64,000 bases of DNA from Epiperipatus broadwayi (GCA_028023455.1 JAQFVV010006221.1:10964825-11028824), one strand, 5' to 3'. Positions 1 through 13,214 are shown, numbered from the stretch's first letter. The notes: generated from the sequence alone by a model not told the origin. Made by a program: numbers and translations.

Positions 1-480
1 TTTCTCTCCTATTGTTTTAATTTTTTATCATTATTTTTAATTTAAATCTTAACTGAAAATCTGTCTTTTAATTAATTTTATATTTCTTGTCATCTTAATC
101 CTTGTTCAGATTCATCTAAATGATTTTGATAAGATGGTTTACAGTTTTTCAATTAATACAATTTAATCAGCAATCTTATTAATACATTTCTGAAAGTTTT
201 GCACACATTTTATTTTTATAGACTAATTTTTAGTCTGATTTCACATTTTCTTATTTTATACATTATAAAAGTTTTCTTTATAAAGAGAAAGAGAGAAAAA
301 AAGTTTAAATTTTCTCTAATTCTATTCTAGATCCCCCCCCTCTTGCTAAGAAGTTCTATTCTAAAAGAAAAAATATGATGCAGTACTTTTGTTTTTGCAA
401 AATTTCATTTTTAAAAATCTTAAATTAACCATATTTTTTCTTACAAAATTATGAAACATGTAGCACTATTCACTAGTGGT

Positions 481-483
<3 letters not shown>
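1..483. other. AT-rich non-coding stretch
   Basis: I see no gene, repeat family or structured element here. The stretch contains AT-rich sequence with short homopolymer tracts, including a run of C near position 334. Confidence 0.6.

Positions 484-559
<76 letters not shown>
484..559. repeat. (TA)n microsatellite
   Basis: An uninterrupted TA dinucleotide array. It is bordered by ACAATA on the left and TATTGTG on the right, so the flanks themselves form a short palindrome. The same TTGT/ACAA border recurs at the arrays near 23.18, 26.61, 36.36 and 39.68 kb. Confidence 0.97.
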
Positions 560-562
<3 letters not shown>

Positions 563-3500
563 GCCCTTATCTATAGGTCATAATAAGGTAGAATGGTCAA
601 TTGCTAAAAAATTTTAAATTTTAAGATACGTTTGTGTAATATATTAATAATTGTATGATCGATTAGATTTTATAGTACAATTTAAGGCTGAAAATTACCT
701 GGTATGTAGTAGTGTAATGGATTATTTTAAAGAAACAGTTAAATAAAGCTTAATTATATTCTTGCTTATGGTTGTAAAAGCTGGCCATATAAAATAATAC
801 AGCTATAAATAGTTAAAAGTATATTAACAATCCAATTGTAATATTTTAAAACTAATAAATTAAATAAACGCTATATGTAATATTATAATTATAATTAATA
901 TTCAAATTTAATCTAATATATTTTAAAATAAACTTTGGGATGGTGAGAATTATATTTGGTTCTACATTTTTAAATTATTTTCCAAATTTTTATAAAATAT
1001 ATCAGTTTTGGTAATTTAGACCGAGACGTAAATTAAAAAAAATCATCTGATAAAGTTAGTAATCATGTGACTGTATATTATATACCTTCACAGACATGCT
1101 TGTTAGAATATAATAATAAAGTTTGTGAGTTATGGAACTAAATGTAATTGCTGTCTATCGTTGAAATGAATGTTGAAATATTAAATAGTTATTTTAAATG
1201 TTTAAATGATGTAATATTTAAGTAGTGTTTAAAAGTTGAATACAGTTAATAAAAAAATTAAATATTTTATTTAAATAAAAACAAGATAAATTAAATATTA
1301 ATATTAAAATAGATATTAAATGTTATTTTAATAATTGTTTTAAAGTTTAAATGATTTTGATAAAACTATAATTGAGTTTAAAAATACTATTCTAAGTAAT
1401 ATTTTAAAACATGATGTCATAAATTCTTTATTTTAAAAAGTTAATCTATTATAAAACTAAAAGTGTGTAAATTTGTTCACGCTAAAAAAGTCATTAACCA
1501 ATCAATGGAGGTATTTTAGCAGACAAAATATAAAGAATTAGACGGAGCAGGAGAAAGTAATGTGTAAGTGAAGGAGGGAGTAACATTTTTTTTTAGCTAT
1601 ATAAGATCGTAAGCTAGAAAAGTGATATAATTTTAAAATTTTGTATTTATTTTAAAAGTTTTTTAAATATAATATTTTGAACTGCCTTTACATGGAGGGC
1701 TAATTTAAAAGTTTTCTTACCAGGAATTTTATTCAAGTTTAGCCAAAACCTTGCAGTAAAAATGGAAATACTACAGAAAACAGTATATAGAAATTATGAT
1801 AAAGGAAAAATATTTGTAAAGTGCCTTGATACAGCTTTATTTATGCTCAACCAGAAACTTATTATTGTAACTCAGAGGAATATAATTTGGACGCTATACG
1901 GAAAACTTAAAAGAGAAGTTATTTGCCGTCAGGAAAAATTATGACGCACAATTTTATAAGGCTACTCTGAAGTTTTTTTTTATTCTTCTTTATGGAAAAA
2001 TTAAGATGCGTATATCATAAAGAAAAAAAATTATGTAAAAGTTATAATGAAGAAAGAATGTTTATCTTTTAAAGGGAAACATTACAAAGTATATAGTACC
2101 AGAATTTTAAAAGAAGGAAAAAAGTTACAGAATAATAATATGAAAGAGCTATTGTGTTTTTATGAAAAAAGGAACAGAAAAACTTTCTCTAAGAAGAATT
2201 AAAAAATATTATAAAGTGTTCATTGGAGAAATGCTTGATTTAGAAAATATAAATTTAAATTACTTAATGAAAATGGATCCATGGAAACAGAAAAATTTTA
2301 TTGAATATTTAAATCAAAGTACCTAGAAGATGCATCATAAAAGTCGCGCGGGAAAATATTAGCAGAAAATATTAGAAGAGAATATGTAGACGTTTTTCTT
2401 TACGGGATTAATTGATATCATAATTAATAATTGTATTAAATATTAAAAAAAAAAAGCAAGGATTGTCATCTATGAATATTTATTAAACAGAGCAATAATT
2501 GTTTTGCCTTAAAATTGAACAAGCAGGGAGAAGAACATTAAGTGACAGAAGAAGAAATAATAAACATTTTTTTTTAGCTTTAGTATGAACGGTTTTCAGG
2601 AAAATTTGATGAAGGAGTACAGTAAATATAGTTTGAATATTTTTACTAATTTATATTTTGAAATATAAAATGTTATGTGAGATTAGGGAAAACATAAAAC
2701 ATAAATTTAGTAATATTAAAATTTAAATATAATAGCTTGATAAAATTATAGAAATAGTGTTTAAAATAAAGTGTATGGATGTGAATCTTATATCTACAAG
2801 GATCAAAGGGATGGTGAAGCCTACGGAACACGATCGAGGAGATAAAGGTCGTTTGGTAATTTTAATAGCTATTTATAATGCATAATGTGTTTTTTTTTTT
2901 TTTAGATTATCTATTGACCTAAGAATGAAGTGTGAAAGTTTAAATTATATGTACACATTTTATACAACATTTTTTTTAACATATTATGAGATAGGAGTAA
3001 TTCGGAATATGCATGCAATAATTTATTTAAATTATATTAATAATATAATTTAACAGAACAATTGTGTGATTCTTTTGAACTTTCATGTGATGAAGTATTC
3101 AGATATTTAAATAGTTTGTATATGATTAAATATACGGAGGAAAGTAGTAAAAAGATTTTCTTATAGAACAGTGGAATAGTTTTAAAATAAATGAATTTTA
3201 TTATTGTTAGTAATGCAGATATGTATTTGTCGATGTACAGTATAGAAAAAATCTTGAGAAATAAGATCGGATAGTGACTTGGAAGTACTAGTGGAGAGGA
3301 AACCAAGATGATGTGTTTTTTTTTATAAGAAATAGGAGAATAAGGGATTTGGATCGTATTTAGTTTTGTGTGATTTCAGTATAGTTAACTAGGCCCTATA
3401 ACTGAACACATATAGTTTTGGACAGTGTTTTTGCATATCTTTAAACTTTTGATGTTAGAATAAAGCTGAAGAAATAGCTTTAGCATCGTTCCTATAATAG

Positions 3501-5940
3501 AGGTTGGTAGACAGGTAAAGGTCACTCCCCTATAGTGTCTTTTAATTCACTGTGCCATGATTGTCAAGGTATATGACGAGTAATATTCTAGTTGTATTTT
3601 GATCCTATGCATCTATCTTCGCTATCCTTATTTTGTGAATCTGCATCGGTCAGAAAGATATGTTCAAAGAAATAATGAATAAAATAGAACTGAAGATATG
3701 TTATCGTTTATGTAAGAATAGTTTATTTGCTGGAATGTATAGAATTGTGTAACTTTAAAATTGAAAGTCCAAAATATCATAAAGAGAGAAAGAATCATAT
3801 AATACATTGTAAAATTAATTCAGAAATGAATATAAGATTTTTTGAAAGAGAAATCTAAACAAAGTTGTTTTTTTTAAAAAGTGATAATAAAATTTAAATG
3901 TTTTAAATAATATTTAGAAAATAAGTATTGCATATTTATTAAGAAAATAGTTCAATAAGGTATAATAAACATATACTTGTGTATGGTATATTAATAGTTG
4001 TAATTATATCATCCGAAGTAAGGCTTGAATGAGAATATTAGAATTAATAAACATCGGATAATGAACAATAAAAACCTAATACCGAATGTAGAACAATGTT
4101 TTGACTTTGTAAGATTCCATACAACCAATATAAAACTAAAATTTGTTATTTTGTAGAATTTTACTACGAATGTAAATTTTGTAAAAAATATAATTTTAAT
4201 AATATTAGGGATGCAAAGTGTTAGTGATAATCATATAAGAAATGCATTTTGTAATAAGCTAACCATAATAATAAATCAAGTAATAATACTGTATTTTCTT
4301 AAGTGTTAAAAAGATAAGATTTAACTAGGAAAAATAAATAATATTTTGATTTCATTTTATAAACTAATAAACTAAATTGAGATAGGAGAGTAAGGGATAT
4401 CCAATGTAGATAGTGTAAAATATTGTTAATTTATTTATGTTGTTAATAAACTTTGTTTTAAATTTGTTTTAAAGTTTTGTGTCCGAGTTGTTATTTCTCC
4501 ACATGGATGCATGAAATCACGATACATTTATAATTGAAACAGACATATAAATTTTGCACAAAGGGTAAACATAAAAGTGTTATAAGAATTTTGAGAATTT
4601 ATTGGTATGTTAAAATTAAAAGATCATAATTTTATATTATTTATTGGTCATAAGTCGGTTGCCATAATATTACATTAAATTATATGCTAATGTTGCCACA
4701 CGTATTTTGTTGTCAGGTTATTAAAATACTACCACGTACGTATTTATTTATTTCATTTAGGAAGAAATAAGATTATATTATATTATTATTGTTATTATTA
4801 TTTTATTATTATTAGTTGCTGTGTAGTAGATTATGACATAAAATTCCCTTTTCATATTTTACTACTGTAATTTTAAATCAGTTAGAATACAATTTATGAA
4901 CCTGAGATTTTATTTTATTTTACTTCATTTTATTTAATTGAGCTAGATTCTTGTTATAAAGAAGATTAAGATATGATTATTATTTTAATCATAGTGAAGA
5001 GAGCTCAGAAAGTCGTAAGAATACTATGAGTTAGTTATTTGGTATAGTAAAAAGGGGGATAGTGTTCTTATGCCATTGAGGTAGTATCGTGTGGATAATG
5101 GCTCAATGTAGTCTATCTCGTTCCCTGTATTGTCACTCCATGTCTCATGAAAATAGTAAATATTTGTTAATTCATTTTAAAAATTGAACCGTATTTGTAT
5201 TTTAAAAATTAGAGCTAGTAATCATTTTAATTAATGCTGAATATTTCATTTATTTATTTGTTAACTGAGCTAGAACCCGTAATATTCGTATTAAACAGTA
5301 TATTTTGGGGTGAGAATGTGAGGGGGGAGTTTAGAATATATATATACTGAACAAATGATAAAGATATGTGTAAGAGATTATGATCTGGGTCAACTGATGA
5401 GTGCTGGTTCAACATGAAGTGCACATCTTGGAATCATTTATTTTTCTTCACAAGACTTTGATCATATGTTTTACTAATGTGTGATGGATTTATATTGAAC
5501 ATTTAAAAAAAATAAGTTTGGGATTTGTCTAGAAATAATGTGTATATGAAGTTGAATTGTAATATGCCTTATATGGATTGCTTGACCAAGTACATGTTTC
5601 TAATGTATCTATAATGGGGGGGGGGTTGTCTGACTTCTGGGCTGATGGATAGTTGTGATAGGATTGCAAACATGATATAAATCATTGGAAACTTCAGTTA
5701 CTGCCTGTTCAATTACATATAATCTGAGTTATTTACTTAATATTTATGTAATTATTATATAGTAATTGACTTCAAAAAGACGCAGTTTATCTTTATCAAT
5801 GCAAGACTACAATTAATTTTAGAAAAGCTAAATATATATACAAAAAATAGAATTATATGCACTATTGTTTTTATCTCTATTATTTAAGTGAGAGTATGTT
5901 CATGTATATTTATATTCACGCATTTATATTATGTTTGTTA
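560..5940. other. Long AT-rich region without recognisable gene
   Basis: No open reading frame here resembles a known family. The longest frames (about 1762-1944 and 3037-3306) are short, of low complexity and unsupported. Some less AT-rich patches (about 2770-2850, 3380-3660, 4470-4520, 5280-5420) could be remnants of an old LTR or other element, but I could not pair termini or find target duplications. Confidence 0.5.
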
Positions 5941-5979
5941 CAGTTCTGAAGAAGATTGCTGGGGCAATCGAAACTGTCA
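5941..5979 (+). ncRNA. Hammerhead-ribozyme-like motif
   Basis: The segment reads CTGAAGA (5946-5952), then a GATTGC/GCAATC hairpin, then GAAAC followed by TGTC. This matches the hammerhead core order: box CUGANGA, stem II, GAAA, a very short helix III, then a UH cleavage site. It also resembles hammerhead motifs known from the terminal repeats of Penelope-like elements. ACAGTT just upstream can pair with AACTGT overlapping the GAAA box, so an ordinary hairpin is an alternative reading. A decayed PLE fragment lies directly to the right, on the opposite strand. Cleavage activity is inference only. Confidence 0.5.
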
Positions 5980-5981
5980 TA

Positions 5982-6215
5982 TTAGGTTGTAAAAAAAGCA
6001 TTGTAAAAGTAATAAAGAAAATAGATATTAATATTAAGTGAATGTACTAAACAGTTTTGTATTTTAAAATTTGCTTCTACCTGTCCATAATATATTATAG
6101 TATTATAAATCTGGCAATCCATGGTATAAATTAACTGGGCATTAATTTCATTTCCAATCTTATGTTTAGAATTATTAATCAATCTATTTAAAGATAAAAT
6201 GCATCTAAAACATTA
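5982..6215 (-). pseudogene. Decayed Penelope-like element fragment (start of GIY-YIG region)
   Basis: The minus-strand frame starts with a LINNSK-like segment, followed by an IYT..C..Y..IYYGQ-like pattern. This resembles the linker and first GIY-YIG motif of the PLE copies at 31.3 kb and 34.8 kb, where LINNSKSII is followed by IIYQISCGC and YIGES. The nucleotides over the LINNS segment match those copies closely, and similarity fades after about 40 codons. It is too short and degraded to be functional. It could be chance similarity in AT-rich DNA, but the shared linker makes a relic more likely. Confidence 0.4.
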
Positions 6216-8563
6216 TTAAATTCCTTATTTATAATTGAAATTAATTTTCTAAGGGCAAATCAATTCATTGTTTTGTAGTAGATTTTCTATTACTTTTAGG
6301 TTTACATGTAAATTCTCTTATATGCTATTCAGGCTCATCCATGATAAAAGCTTATCAGTTGACCTAGAAATATCCAACACTTGAATGTCCATGTTCATGT
6401 TGATAATTTACTATCATTCATTATACCACTCTCTTACAAAATAAGTATGGTGGTGAACAGTCATTGCACTGTAGATATATATTTTTTATATTTTTATCAG
6501 CCCTTAACTTACTTAAAACTGATATTTAAAAGGTATTAAGCTGTTTATATGGCATGGAAATTCAGGTGTGTGATATCTCTAGCTGACTAGAAGAGTCAGT
6601 GCATAGAGGATAAAGACAGAGAAAGGACAATAATAGTACTTAAAAAGAATGGAGATTATTTATAAAATTCATACATAGCAGAGGATGATTTGACTTTCAG
6701 TGTTGCTGAATGGCTGTGATATAATTGAGTTGAGATGATGAATGCACTGATAAAAACCAAAAAAACTGATTTATATATAACAAACACCACCTAAATATGT
6801 AATGTTTTTAATTATGTTTATATACATGGAATCATTTGATAAGGAATCAACTAGTTTCTTACTGTATGTATTTCTATCATTCAAATATGACATCAGCAGC
6901 TACCCAAGAATCAAGATGAGATCATATCAAACATAGAAACTCTTTAAATTTAAATGCCCTGCCATGGATATATATATAAACAATATTTTCTTTAATAAGA
7001 TGATGATGACTATTACATAGCCCCTGTCTGAAGTATCTGACTAGATCATAAAGAACATAAATTACTCCTGATATATGGTCATGGAGTAAATGTGCAGACT
7101 AGAGAATATTACAACTAATGATGTTAACACACTGTTTAATCCAATATCAAAACTATAGTTCATTACAAAATATCATTGTCAGTTAAAAGATAACTTTTTT
7201 ATAACAAAACCATTTCTCCAATCTCTTATAAATTATTGTTTTAATTCACATGCATGCAGTAAAGCAATAATTATTTATAAAGTGACCAAGGTTTCTTTAA
7301 TTTTAAATGTTATTCCTCAATTACACTATAATAATTTTATGATCAAGTGCATTTGTCTTACAGCAAATCCCTGGGTTACAACTGTACCTATGGAAAAACT
7401 TATTATAAGACATTTATTTAACTCATAAGCTTCCTAGAAGAGACACATGCATATATCTAATATGGGCTAAATATAAATGCTACACCTTTCTACAACAGTA
7501 ACTCTAGGAAATGACCACTTCAGAGTCTAAATCCTGATTCAATAAAACTACAACATCATTACAGAGATGGATTTTTTGAGTTCCATTCTTACTTTAAAAA
7601 ACAAAATCTGAATAAATTCTCCCATATAGATGCAGAAATATTTTAACTATTTGACAGTGAACAAACAACTGTATATATATTAAAAGCTCACCTAAACAAA
7701 ATCTAACTCATAGCAATCAAAAAAGAATATATCTGGGACAAATGAAGTCAGTGGATTCAAATAAATATTTTTTTAAATTTAATAACTAATAATCATTACC
7801 TTTATATTTAATACTTGGATGCTTAATTTTATTTTTTTCCCACCAGAGTGGACATTTTAAATTTAATAAGAATATTATTACTTCTTTAATTATTTTTTAA
7901 CTGACAATTTCTTTAGAAACTTTTTTTTTTTACAAAAGAAAACATTTGTTTGATATGTGTATTAGAGAAAAGTTATTTTCAAAATGTTAACATAACTTAT
8001 ATATGTAATATAGAATGAATTTATTTTTTTATTATTATTATATCTTTTTTTTTTAAAATCTTTTCTTTAACTTCAGCTGCATTAAAATGCAACGAACTTT
8101 TTTCAAACGTTTGCTTTCTGTTTTTAAACAATTCATAATATAAAATATAGATTAAATATAAACTTAGTGATTAATATAAAGACTTTTTTTTTTAATATAA
8201 AAATTACAAAACAAGTTATATCCGTGGTTTGTTTTCTTCACAACAGCAAGTATTAAACAATCCATACATGACCATATTATCCTTTAACAATCTCCAATTT
8301 TGAAATTTGAAATAAACTTTGTTTCTTTATTTTAACTAGAAATTTGTTTGAAAATATTGTGTCAAGTTCACAAAATACAGGGTGGATTTTGAAGCTGTAA
8401 ATTTTTTCACTTTTTCTATTTATTCAGCATAATAACTCTTTATGCAGCTCGATCAAAAACCAGAACCCAAACTGATTGCTTTAAAAAAAATTGACTTTAT
8501 ATAAGTACTTCTTTCTATGTTTCAAAACCCTGGTACAGTTTTCCAGCATATTTTATCTTCAAA
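6216..8563. other. AT-rich non-coding region
   Basis: No gene is recognisable. Poly-T and poly-A tracts are frequent between 7.75 and 8.2 kb. The segment near 6890-6960 is slightly less AT-rich but has no convincing SINE boxes. Confidence 0.55.
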
Positions 8564-8665
8564 CATCACATGATCACCATTCTTTATGCATATACAAGCT
8601 GTTTTCACAGAGGCAAAACTCTCCATACAGTAGCGCCACTCAGTGCAAGCCAAAGTAATCAATGG
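8564..8665. repeat. Solo terminal fragment of the long-TIR family (50.7 and 60.6 kb)
   Basis: The sequence from CATCACATGATCACC through GCAAAACTCTCCATACAG to AATCAATGG matches the left terminus of the elements at 60.57 kb and 50.72 kb. No partner terminus or internal part follows, so this is a truncated or solo end of that non-autonomous family. Confidence 0.7.
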
Positions 8666-9430
8666 ATCATGTTCTTGTTTTTAACATCTTTATAAAATTT
8701 TCAAGAACACTTTGTTTAATTGATTGAACTGGCAAAATATTTTAATTGCCTGAATTTTTTTATTGTTTTCAAATCTCTTATTTAAACAGGTTTAATCTTT
8801 TTTTAGTGTGGTAATTTTTAACTGAATTGTTTTGCAATTCATTTTTGATAAAAAAAAAAAAATAGTTTTAATATATTTTAATAGTTTCTTTTAAATTAAA
8901 ATATCTTTTTACAAACCTATTACATTTTTTAATTTGACAATTTATATTAACATGCATTTAATATTTTATTTTAAACAGTTTTTTGTATTTTATTAGTAGC
9001 ACTTTATATAATAAACATTTTAAAGCTTTTGAATACTATATTTATTATCATCCTCACAACTCCTAAAATCATCTCTCAGCCATGTCAAAGATCACATGGC
9101 TGACACTGAAATAAATGGCATTTTTCATTTCACTATAGATAATAAAACATTTCAATAAATGTTCTTCTTTTGAATATTTATTCCATTAAATATCAATATT
9201 TTAAAATATTACATAGAACCCTCAAATCATTTACATATTTCAGGCCCTAATCCACTGCTGAATGTACTTAAATTTAAATATTTTCTATTGACCAAGTAAA
9301 TACATGAAAAGTTCAATAATATTCTAAAGATTTTGTAACTCTTACCGTCTATATTTGTAAAAATTGGGATAAATAACTCATGAATGATTCATTAAAGTAA
9401 CAATTAATATTGCGTTTTCCCATATATAAA

Positions 9431-9432
<2 letters not shown>
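8666..9432. other. AT-rich non-coding stretch
   Basis: I see nothing beyond homopolymer tracts and AT-rich sequence. Confidence 0.55.

Positions 9433-9517
<85 letters not shown>
9433..9517. repeat. (TA)n microsatellite
   Basis: A TA array that directly abuts the 5'-truncated RTE fragment on its right. Confidence 0.97.
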
Positions 9518-9519
<2 letters not shown>

Positions 9520-9993
9520 GATACTAAAAGGAAATATGCCTATGTGTTTGAAAAGGAAGGTTTTTAATAAATGTGTTTTACCAGTTCTTACTTGTGGATC
9601 TGAGACTTGGACACTTAATAGAAGAGCAATACAGAGACTTCAGACCACTCAAAGAAGTATGGAGAGATGCATGTTGGGAGGAACAAGAAGAGATCGAAAA
9701 TGCAATATATGGGTAAGAGAACAAACAGGTGTTACTGACCTCATTGAAAAAATTAAAAGACTGAAGTGGAGTTGGGCTGGACATATTGCTAGAAAAGATG
9801 ATAATAGATTGACAATTGAAATCATAAACTGGATTCCAAGAGATTGTAAAAGACCCAAAAAGTGACCACATGTGAGATTGATGGATGAAATAAGAAAGTG
9901 TGCAGGGGTGATGTAAAGAAGAGAAGCTAAAGATCAGAGAAGATGGATTGAACTTGGAGAGATCTTCATCCTGCAGTGGATTGATAATGGTTG
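9518..9993 (+). pseudogene. RTE-type LINE, C-terminal end of reverse transcriptase polyprotein
   Basis: The frame encodes the C-terminal part of RTE-clade endonuclease/reverse transcriptase proteins, the kind often mis-annotated as craniofacial development protein 2-like. Recognisable segments in order are VLPVLTCGSETWTL, LQTTQRSMERCMLGG, DRKCNIWVREQTGVTDLIE, and KRLKWSWAGHIARKDDNRL. After a stop at 9862, the same frame continues with HVRLMDEIRKCAG, a second stop, then RRWIELGEIFILQWIDNG. The catalytic RT core and the N-terminal endonuclease are missing, so this is a 5'-truncated dead copy. Its left edge is the (TA)n array, and its right edge is a GAT-repeat tail typical of the clade. Confidence 0.9.
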
Positions 9994-10010
9994 ATGATGA
10001 TGATGATGAT
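9985..10010 (+). repeat. (GAT)n 3' tail of the RTE copy
   Basis: GGTTGATGATGATGATGAT follows the last codons of the RTE frame. A short 3' microsatellite in place of poly-A is the usual RTE-clade ending. The same pre-tail sequence occurs at 56041-56088. Confidence 0.85.
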
Positions 10011-10479
10011 ATATAACTTTAATGTAGTATTATTTCTGTATGTATAATTTTTTATTCCTGTTATCAGAACTTTGAATGTTTGTTTTTTTTTTTTATTATT
10101 AAATTTGTAATGTTTTAACTTTTTTGTGTATAAATGATTTCCAGTGTTTAATATATTTTCAAAACATTAAATGATATCACTAACATAAAAGTAAACTACA
10201 TCGTTTGCAACAATTTGACTTAACAAATTATTGACAGATATAACTTTAACAGCTTGTTTTGAAATCCATAACATTTATTATCAAATAAACACAAAAAGAT
10301 AAACAGTAGTCCAAATAAAAGTTGTCCTACTTTAACAAAAATTATTGATACTCATCACAGTTATGATCATAATTCTCATCACATCATCAATTTAAAGTTC
10401 ATATCAGCTTAAATATGCAAATAAAAATGTTAACTGATATTGTGCAAATTCGTTTTATTAAAAACAAGTTGTTTCTTTT
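10011..10479. other. AT-rich non-coding stretch
   Basis: No gene or element is recognisable. The right edge holds the upstream copy of the SINE target duplication. Confidence 0.55.
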
Positions 10480-10590
10480 GTCAAGCGTTGTTAGCCGAGA
10501 GATCATCGCAACCGCCTTGCAAGCAAGTAGTTGGTTGTAGACGGTTGTGGGTTCGCGTCCCGGCCGATGCTATGACATATGAAAAAAAAA
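10480..10590 (+). mobile_element. Short tRNA-derived SINE, copy 1 (SINE-1)
   Basis: The element begins GTCAAGCGTTG and carries a good RNA polymerase III A box, TAGCCGAGAGATC. It has a B-box-like GGTTCGCGTCC, ends CGATGCTATGACATATG, and finishes in about ten A residues. It is flanked by a roughly 12-bp target duplication with one mismatch (AGTTGTTTCTTT on the left, AGTTGTTTTTTT on the right). The body is only about 98 bp, so it is hardly more than a tRNA-like head plus A-tail. The outer ends (TGTCA and TGACA) can pair like an acceptor stem. A second copy lies at 16490-16599. Confidence 0.88.
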
Positions 10591-12534
10591 AGTTGTTTTT
10601 TTAATTAACGATTTGCCAAAATAAATTTAAGTATTTTTTTTATTTAAAAAACAGCTAATCTAAACAACAAAATAATAACATCAAAAACCACTTTTTTACT
10701 ATTTATGTTTTTAATAATCCTGCTTGCAAAATCTATTTCATGTGGCAGAGATATTTCCTTAAACTGCTTTCTCTTACCAAAGCTATTTTATTTTCTGCTA
10801 CATACATATATACATTTCTTTGAAATATGATATTAAGCAAGTGATATCAATTCTCAAGTGTAAAAGTGGTGAAATCATTTTGAAGTAAGACAGATAATTC
10901 TATAACATATTGTCAGAAAGGTGTCAAAATAACAGACATTATCTTGTTCCTGCTATGTAGTCACAGGAGAATTGAAATATATATAAAAAAAATTATTCAA
11001 AAACGAGAACTTGGAAAAATGACAAAATTTTGATTATTATATTAAAATTTGACATACGTAAAGATTAACATATATATAATAATTTTTTATCAAAATAAAT
11101 TTGTTTTGTTTAAAAACTGATGTAGGATTGACAATATTCATCATCGTACTATTATCTCCAAAAAAATCTTGTAACATTTTATATACTCCTTTACTTTATA
11201 TCCTGATGCCCTTAAAACATTTTAATTATATACAATGAAAATAAATTCCATATGGAAGACATATAGCAAAAATATTTACTAAGAATTAATAAAACTATTT
11301 ACATTTCTTTAAGATATTTCAATGATTAGTTAGTTTTCTAAAAATAAGAAGCCATACGATTTATTTAATACACTTTGTTGTTTTATTTAAATACAATTAT
11401 TTACTTTATGGTATAAAGATCAAAGGAACCTTATATTTATTAAGATTTAAGATATCAGGTGGGTGTAATTTAGTTGTCATGATTTTTTAAAATTCCTGGA
11501 AAGACATTTAGTTTTAATTTGTTTTTCTTCTCAGTGATGAAAGTTTATTCATCAAAAAAGCAGGTATAAATACAGTCTAAAAAAAAGGTTTACAAAGAAA
11601 GGATTACATGGTAAAATGAAATTCAGGTGCAACATAGTGAAAGGGGAAGGATACATAAAAAAGGTAAAGGGATGTGGTAATGGTGTGTAGTCCAGGCCAA
11701 GAACAGTCTTTGTTTGCAAGTCCGAGATACATGTCCTCATTGAGCGAGCAACTACACAGGTCGCAAACATTTATCTGGATGAGTCCTGTGACAGAGGCTG
11801 AGTTGATGGGAGTTGGAGGATTATCCAGGTATCTGTGAAGAGCGGAGGTGGTGCTAGTTTGGTATCTCTGGTTTTGAGAGAGCGAGAACATAAATATGAA
11901 TGTATCAGACTGAAAATATAAATTAAAAAAAGAAATTAGATCATAATGCATTTTGCTTGTTGTAAATCACGTGTTCTTAGTTCTTGTATTAAAAAAATTA
12001 AAATTGTTTACTTTTAAAAAACCTTGTATATAACCAATAGATAAGTATATACAAGGGTAAATTTTTAAAGCATTTATAATTTAAATAGTATTCTTTTTTT
12101 CTTTCATATTTATTTTTATCAAAAAATGATATAATTTCAACTTTAGTCACTTGTTTATATATAATACATTCCCTAAAAATTAATATCTGTAGCTGTATGT
12201 TAATGAGATATAAACAATACACTTAAAAGACTAGAAAAAGATAATGTTTATGTTTCAAGAGAAGTAATTATGAACTCTGAACATAATTACTTTCAAATGC
12301 TCTTTTAGAAGTTCATAAGATAGATCAAATCAATATGATAAATTGTCTCACTTAGGCAAATATTTGGTTAGACAAGTCCATCCTTTCTGTTCTAATGTCA
12401 TGAGATGTGAAATGATAAAGAATATAAAGTATGTTATAATGCTTAATATAAAAATAATTTTATAGATTTTGTGTTGAGAATATGAAGTCATAAGGGACAT
12501 ATGTTAGTAGAAGATTCTAGGTGTTGCTGATCTC
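10591..12534. other. AT-rich non-coding region with one less AT-rich patch
   Basis: No recognisable gene. The patch at about 11560-11900 stands out by lower AT content and more complex sequence. Its minus strand has two overlapping open frames of 72 and 115 codons, which I cannot assign to any family. It may be a fragment of an unclassified repeat. Confidence 0.45.
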
Positions 12535-12549
12535 TGACCAGTATCAATA

Positions 12550-12625
12550 CTAGCATGGGAATTGAACATGCATCTTGAGATTGTTCAAATATTGAATTTA
12601 AAGACACTGCCTAGACCAGCAACCT
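12550..12625 (-). mobile_element. tRNA-derived SINE head, degraded
   Basis: On the minus strand an A-box-like TGGTCTAGGCAGTG (complement of 12605-12618) is followed about 45 bp later by a B-box-like GTTCAATTCCC. Both fit the polymerase III consensus (TRGYNNARNNGG and GWTCRANNCC). No acceptor stem or CCA context supports a functional tRNA. The related arrangement at 39.3 kb has the same TGGTCTAG A box. Confidence 0.55.
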
Positions 12626-12640
12626 CTGAAGAAGAGAGGA

Positions 12641-13211
12641 GAATAATACCCACTTGAAAAGTTGTGTTAAATACTAACAATTTTACTAGTTATAATATAA
12701 AATTTTCTTAGAAAATCCATTTTTATTTTAAAAATAAATTTTCATAAAAAAAAGTTTCTTAGATTTTTCTATTTTTAAAGATCTTAAAATTTTTCTGAAA
12801 AAACTTATAAAAATTATAAGTAATGGCTATTTATGCCCAATTAGTTGTCACATGACTTATGAGCAACTGTTTTTTCAAACTGTTTATGGTCAACTGTCAG
12901 ATACTTTATGAAATACGAATTCTCATTTATATCCCATGATCTAAGAGAGTAATAAGATGAAGTTATAAATATTTTTATTTTTCTAGGTATTCTAAATCAT
13001 TAAATAAAAGTAAAAAATATAATTACTTTGTTAAAAATTATTTTGAGGTGGAAGTTTAAGTGTTGTAAGCACATTTCATATATTATTAAATTTATAAAAC
13101 TCATCTATATATACCTCAATATTTTTTATTACATTGTAATTTTACAGATTATTACTTACACACATATAGAAAATGAATGTAATGATAATATATTTATAAA
13201 ATCTATAACAA
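12641..13211. other. AT-rich non-coding stretch
   Basis: No gene recognised. A 68-codon frame at 13028-13234 is low-complexity and unsupported. Confidence 0.5.
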
Positions 13212-13214
13212 ACC

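Noticed and set aside
9410-9520. Open frames rich in alternating Ile-Tyr at 9.4, 14.1, 26.5, 28.1, 41.5 and 56.1 kb
   Set aside because: They are translations of (TA)n arrays, which lack stops in two frames. They are not proteins.
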